From Cylindrodendrum hubeiense (Eukaryota > Ascomycota > Sordariomycetes > Hypocreales > Nectriaceae), in assembly GCA_014621425.1 (NCBI GenBank), contig JAANBB010000265.1:1-56147 (forward strand): a stretch of DNA of 56,147 nt, read 5' to 3'. The position numbers were made by a program, and so were the translations under genes. Under the pieces are notes generated by a model that made no database searches, was not told the DNA's origin, and worked only from the letters and a program-made list of their open reading frames with translations. Within the stretch, counting starts at the first letter, position 1, and every line of letters begins with the position of its first letter. Shown piece by piece: positions 53,757 to 56,147 of the stretch.

Positions 53757-54938
53757 ATGTCCCGTGAAGAACACGATTCGATAGAAAATCCGCATACGAT
53801 ACTCCAAGAAGCGCACGATCCACAAGAAAGTCTCGATACCGTGGCCCATGAAAGCCATGAAGGACATGATCCAAGAGGAAACATCCAGAAGATACCCCAT
53901 GAAATCATTATCATCATCGGCAGTTATCTCACAGACGTATCCCGATTTTCCTTTGCTCTGACCTGTCGCCCACTCTACGACGCGCACTTCAATGGCAATA
54001 AAAAGCCTCGGCTCGCCAAGAAAGACAGAGAGGAATTCCTGCAGCTCCTTGAAAAGGATGTCGCCAATCTCTATTTTTGTCACGATTGTGCCGTACTCCA
54101 CCCATGGAGTCGTGAATGGCGTCTTGATGGAACGTCCAGACATGTCTTCAAGGACTGCGCCGACTGGGATTGGCATTCACTTGAATTAAATAACGACAGA
54201 ACACTTTCTTACTACACCGCCCGACTTGTCGTCAATCATCATTTCTTTGGTCCTTCGCATGGACTACCTCTTTCAACACTAGAGGGACAATGGAGGTCCA
54301 CGAGTCGAAGTGGTATTCGCGTGGAACGTGCCCGAAGCGCCCGAATCATACACGGCGAGCTCTACCTCTTGCTCACTTACAGGATGAGTGATTCCCGAGG
54401 TGAAGGACAAAGCATGCGTCGATTCTTGGAAGTATCCGACATTTCCATTTGCAACCATGTCCACGCAACTAGCAACTACTACGAGTCCAATTGGGTAGTG
54501 AAAGAATTCAAGCGGCCCAGTATTGATGTGCCCTTTGTCGCCTGCGAAAATACCACAGCATCATGTCCTATATGCCTGACGGATTACTCAGTTAGGATTG
54601 TCTCGCAGGGAAAGGGTCAAGGTTGGGATATCGACATCGATATTTTCAAGCTACTGGGAAGCTGTCGCTCTCCGTTTGATTGGAAATGGAGATCCATGAG
54701 TGAACAGTACAGTAAACTCAATGAACCACGGTCTTTCAATCATTTTCTTCATGGGGCAGGATTTGTGAAGCGCCGCTGGACGGCATTTGATGGAATGGAT
54801 GCGAACGGTATCAGGGCAAAGTTCGTCGGGGTCCCAAAGAACTTCCATGAATTCATCCCTGGTTCTCGGAGATGTCCACGGGACTTTATTGGGAATCACA
54901 GGGAGCACAACTGCGCAACGTACGGCCTGGACGACTAA
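53757..54938 (+). CDS. F-box domain protein
   Basis: A single exon of 393 residues; start at ATG 53757, the upstream in-frame codon being TTG. The first ~45 residues are acidic with loose repeats (EEHD, EAHDPQES, ESHEGHDPRG). The F-box follows at about 46-72 (IQKIPHEIIIIIGSYLTDVSRFSFALTC). A CHDC/CPIC cysteine pair (NLYFCHDCAVLHP and TTASCPICLTDYSV) is seen in many fungal F-box proteins of this class and may bind a metal. The C-terminus has the GAGFVKRRWTAFDGMD and CPRDFIGNHREHNC segments. It is presumably an SCF substrate receptor with unknown target. It is head to head with another F-box gene of a different subclass. Confidence 0.82.
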   Translation: MSREEHDSIENPHTILQEAHDPQESLDTVAHESHEGHDPRGNIQKIPHEIIIIIGSYLTDVSRFSFALTCRPLYDAHFNGNKKPRLAKKDREEFLQLLEKDVANLYFCHDCAVLHPWSREWRLDGTSRHVFKDCADWDWHSLELNNDRTLSYYTARLVVNHHFFGPSHGLPLSTLEGQWRSTSRSGIRVERARSARIIHGELYLLLTYRMSDSRGEGQSMRRFLEVSDISICNHVHATSNYYESNWVVKEFKRPSIDVPFVACENTTASCPICLTDYSVRIVSQGKGQGWDIDIDIFKLLGSCRSPFDWKWRSMSEQYSKLNEPRSFNHFLHGAGFVKRRWTAFDGMDANGIRAKFVGVPKNFHEFIPGSRRCPRDFIGNHREHNCATYGLDD

Positions 54939-55338
54939 GATCAGGATGTTGGATGATATGAGCAGCCCCAATCGTCATTCATTGGAGTACAACACCAACG
55001 AACACTCAGAATCCCTATGATCAAGTGAGAGAAATATATTGGTTGGAAAGCCCAAGAAGAAGAAATATATGCTCTGCTTTTTGGCAAAGATCCAGGGTGT
55101 GGAGCCTAATACTCATGATTATTAGCCTTACAGGGCTCTTTTGGTTACCCCCTGTTCGCCTCAGGATGTAACCCTACACAAGAGGGAATATTTCAGACGG
55201 CTTGAGTCTATTCTCATTAGCTCGGAGTTTCTGAGAGAGGATGATAAAGCAGTACAGGATTACATGAGGTTCTCAGATGTTACCCTTGTTTAGTGACTAG
55301 CCCACCATCCAAACTCCCTCAACCGAACAAGAATCTTA
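54939..55338. other. Convergent 3' spacer
   Basis: A 400-bp gap between the 3' ends of the F-box gene and the last gene. Nothing recognisable. Confidence 0.4.
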
Positions 55339-55900
55339 TTAGTGTTTGAATAAGCTGCTAGTTTCATGTCCCTCTTGGACCTGATATTGCCAATACGACA
55401 GAATGTGCACGGGTGGGCCAGGAATATAACATCCCTGCTCCTTCTTGAGCTGCCAGAAATTACGAGCCTCCTCGCGCTCTAGATGTCCTTTGGCCATAGC
55501 TACATCAACAAGCGCATCCTCGAGACCTTCGCTAAAGATTATACTGCTACCGCGGGTAAAGAGGAGTCCATCGAGAGAGTTGATGATGTACCATACCAAC
55601 TCCGACTGCTTGAGTATCTCCTCATGCATATGGCCACTGATGTTATCTTCGTGCTGCACCACACGCTTGACCTGAGATTCGGGCACGCCCCATGAGTCGT
55701 TGCCAATTTCTTCTCCCATTGAGTCGATGGTGCCATGCAGAACCCACACCCTGTTGCCCTTGGTTTGCTTCACGTAGCTCTTCACATAATTTCGGAAGAG
55801 CTCAACGCTCACACCCTCAACAATCATTAGAACCGGGCCGTCGGTGATCGGTATGAGTGCATCTAAACTCGAATCGTAGTTGAAAACCCGCTCAAAATCT
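55339..55900 (-). CDS. Unrecognised protein, 3' part of a gene running off the window
   Basis: An open frame reads leftward from about 55900 to a stop at 55339 (at least 180 residues), with a protein-like composition: DALIPITDGPVLMIVEG, RVWVLHGTIDSMGEE, FTRGSSIIFSEGLEDAL, GPPVHILSYWQYQ. The part upstream of 55900 changes frame (EDFLWEGIYLVLGYDAFF at about 55970-55920 reads in another frame), so at least one intron probably lies near 55900-55950 and the 5' end is beyond 56147. I do not recognise a family. The 5' boundary given is approximate. Confidence 0.5.
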
Positions 55901-56147
55901 TCAAATGCTGAAGCGGCGGAAAAATGCGTCGTAGCCCAACACCAAGTAAATGCCCTCCCACAGAAAATCCTCCGTCAAGAGTCGGCAGCAAGTCTCCCTG
56001 GGTCGGGTATGTGCGTAGGCCACAGCTGGAGCTATTGGCTGTGACTTCTTGACTCTTGGTTGAAAGGGAAGGAAAGCATCTAATTAGGTGCTTGGGCTGA
56101 AAGAAAGATGGTCTTCGCGTTGGCAAGGCGTTGAAAACCGTGATGGA

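Overview
The window reads as nuclear DNA of a filamentous ascomycete. The genes are broken by short introns (44-74 bp) with GT..AG ends and CTAAC-type branch sites. There are four Zn2Cys6-type or related regulators plus one regulator fragment, a HET-domain protein, F-box proteins, DAL5-family transporters and fungal TIL-domain secreted proteins. The style fits Eurotiales (Aspergillus/Penicillium-like), but that is inference. I saw no rRNA, tRNA, CRISPR array or intact transposon. Most exon joins below were checked by phase on the sequence.

Left part (0.1-21.7 kb): a 5'-incomplete regulator fragment; a divergent aldehyde dehydrogenase / FAD-dependent amine oxidase-like pair; a BAHD-type acyltransferase; a seven-helix rhodopsin-like membrane protein; a divergent SDR / Zn2Cys6 factor pair whose shared promoter is packed with GCGGGAT motifs; a trichodiene-synthase-type sesquiterpene cyclase whose reading frame is broken in the first third; and a small HET protein. 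Cyclase, SDR, acyltransferase, regulator and possibly the ALDH/FAD pair look like a loose sesquiterpene cluster without a P450.

Middle (21.7-31.2 kb): gene-poor DNA with two adjacent secreted ten-cysteine TIL-domain genes, a histone H1-like tailed protein of unknown function, and a GNAT acetyltransferase.

Right part (31.2-45.5 kb): a one-exon fusion of an enoyl-CoA hydratase and an acyl-CoA ligase (CaiD-CaiC-like order) divergent from a hotdog thioesterase, next to an ARCA-type Zn2Cys6 factor and a HAD dehalogenase-like protein. Together ligase, hydratase and thioesterase could activate, hydrate and release an unsaturated acid such as crotonobetaine. This is followed by a regulator without a zinc cluster, a DAL5-type permease with a clean internal deletion, and an M20 amidohydrolase (allantoate / N-carbamoyl type). 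The permease and hydrolase share a promoter with GATA sites and a CGCCGAA inverted repeat.

The last 10 kb carry a Zn2Cys6/Fungal_trans factor divergent from an intact DAL5-type transporter, two F-box genes and the 3' part of an unrecognised gene.
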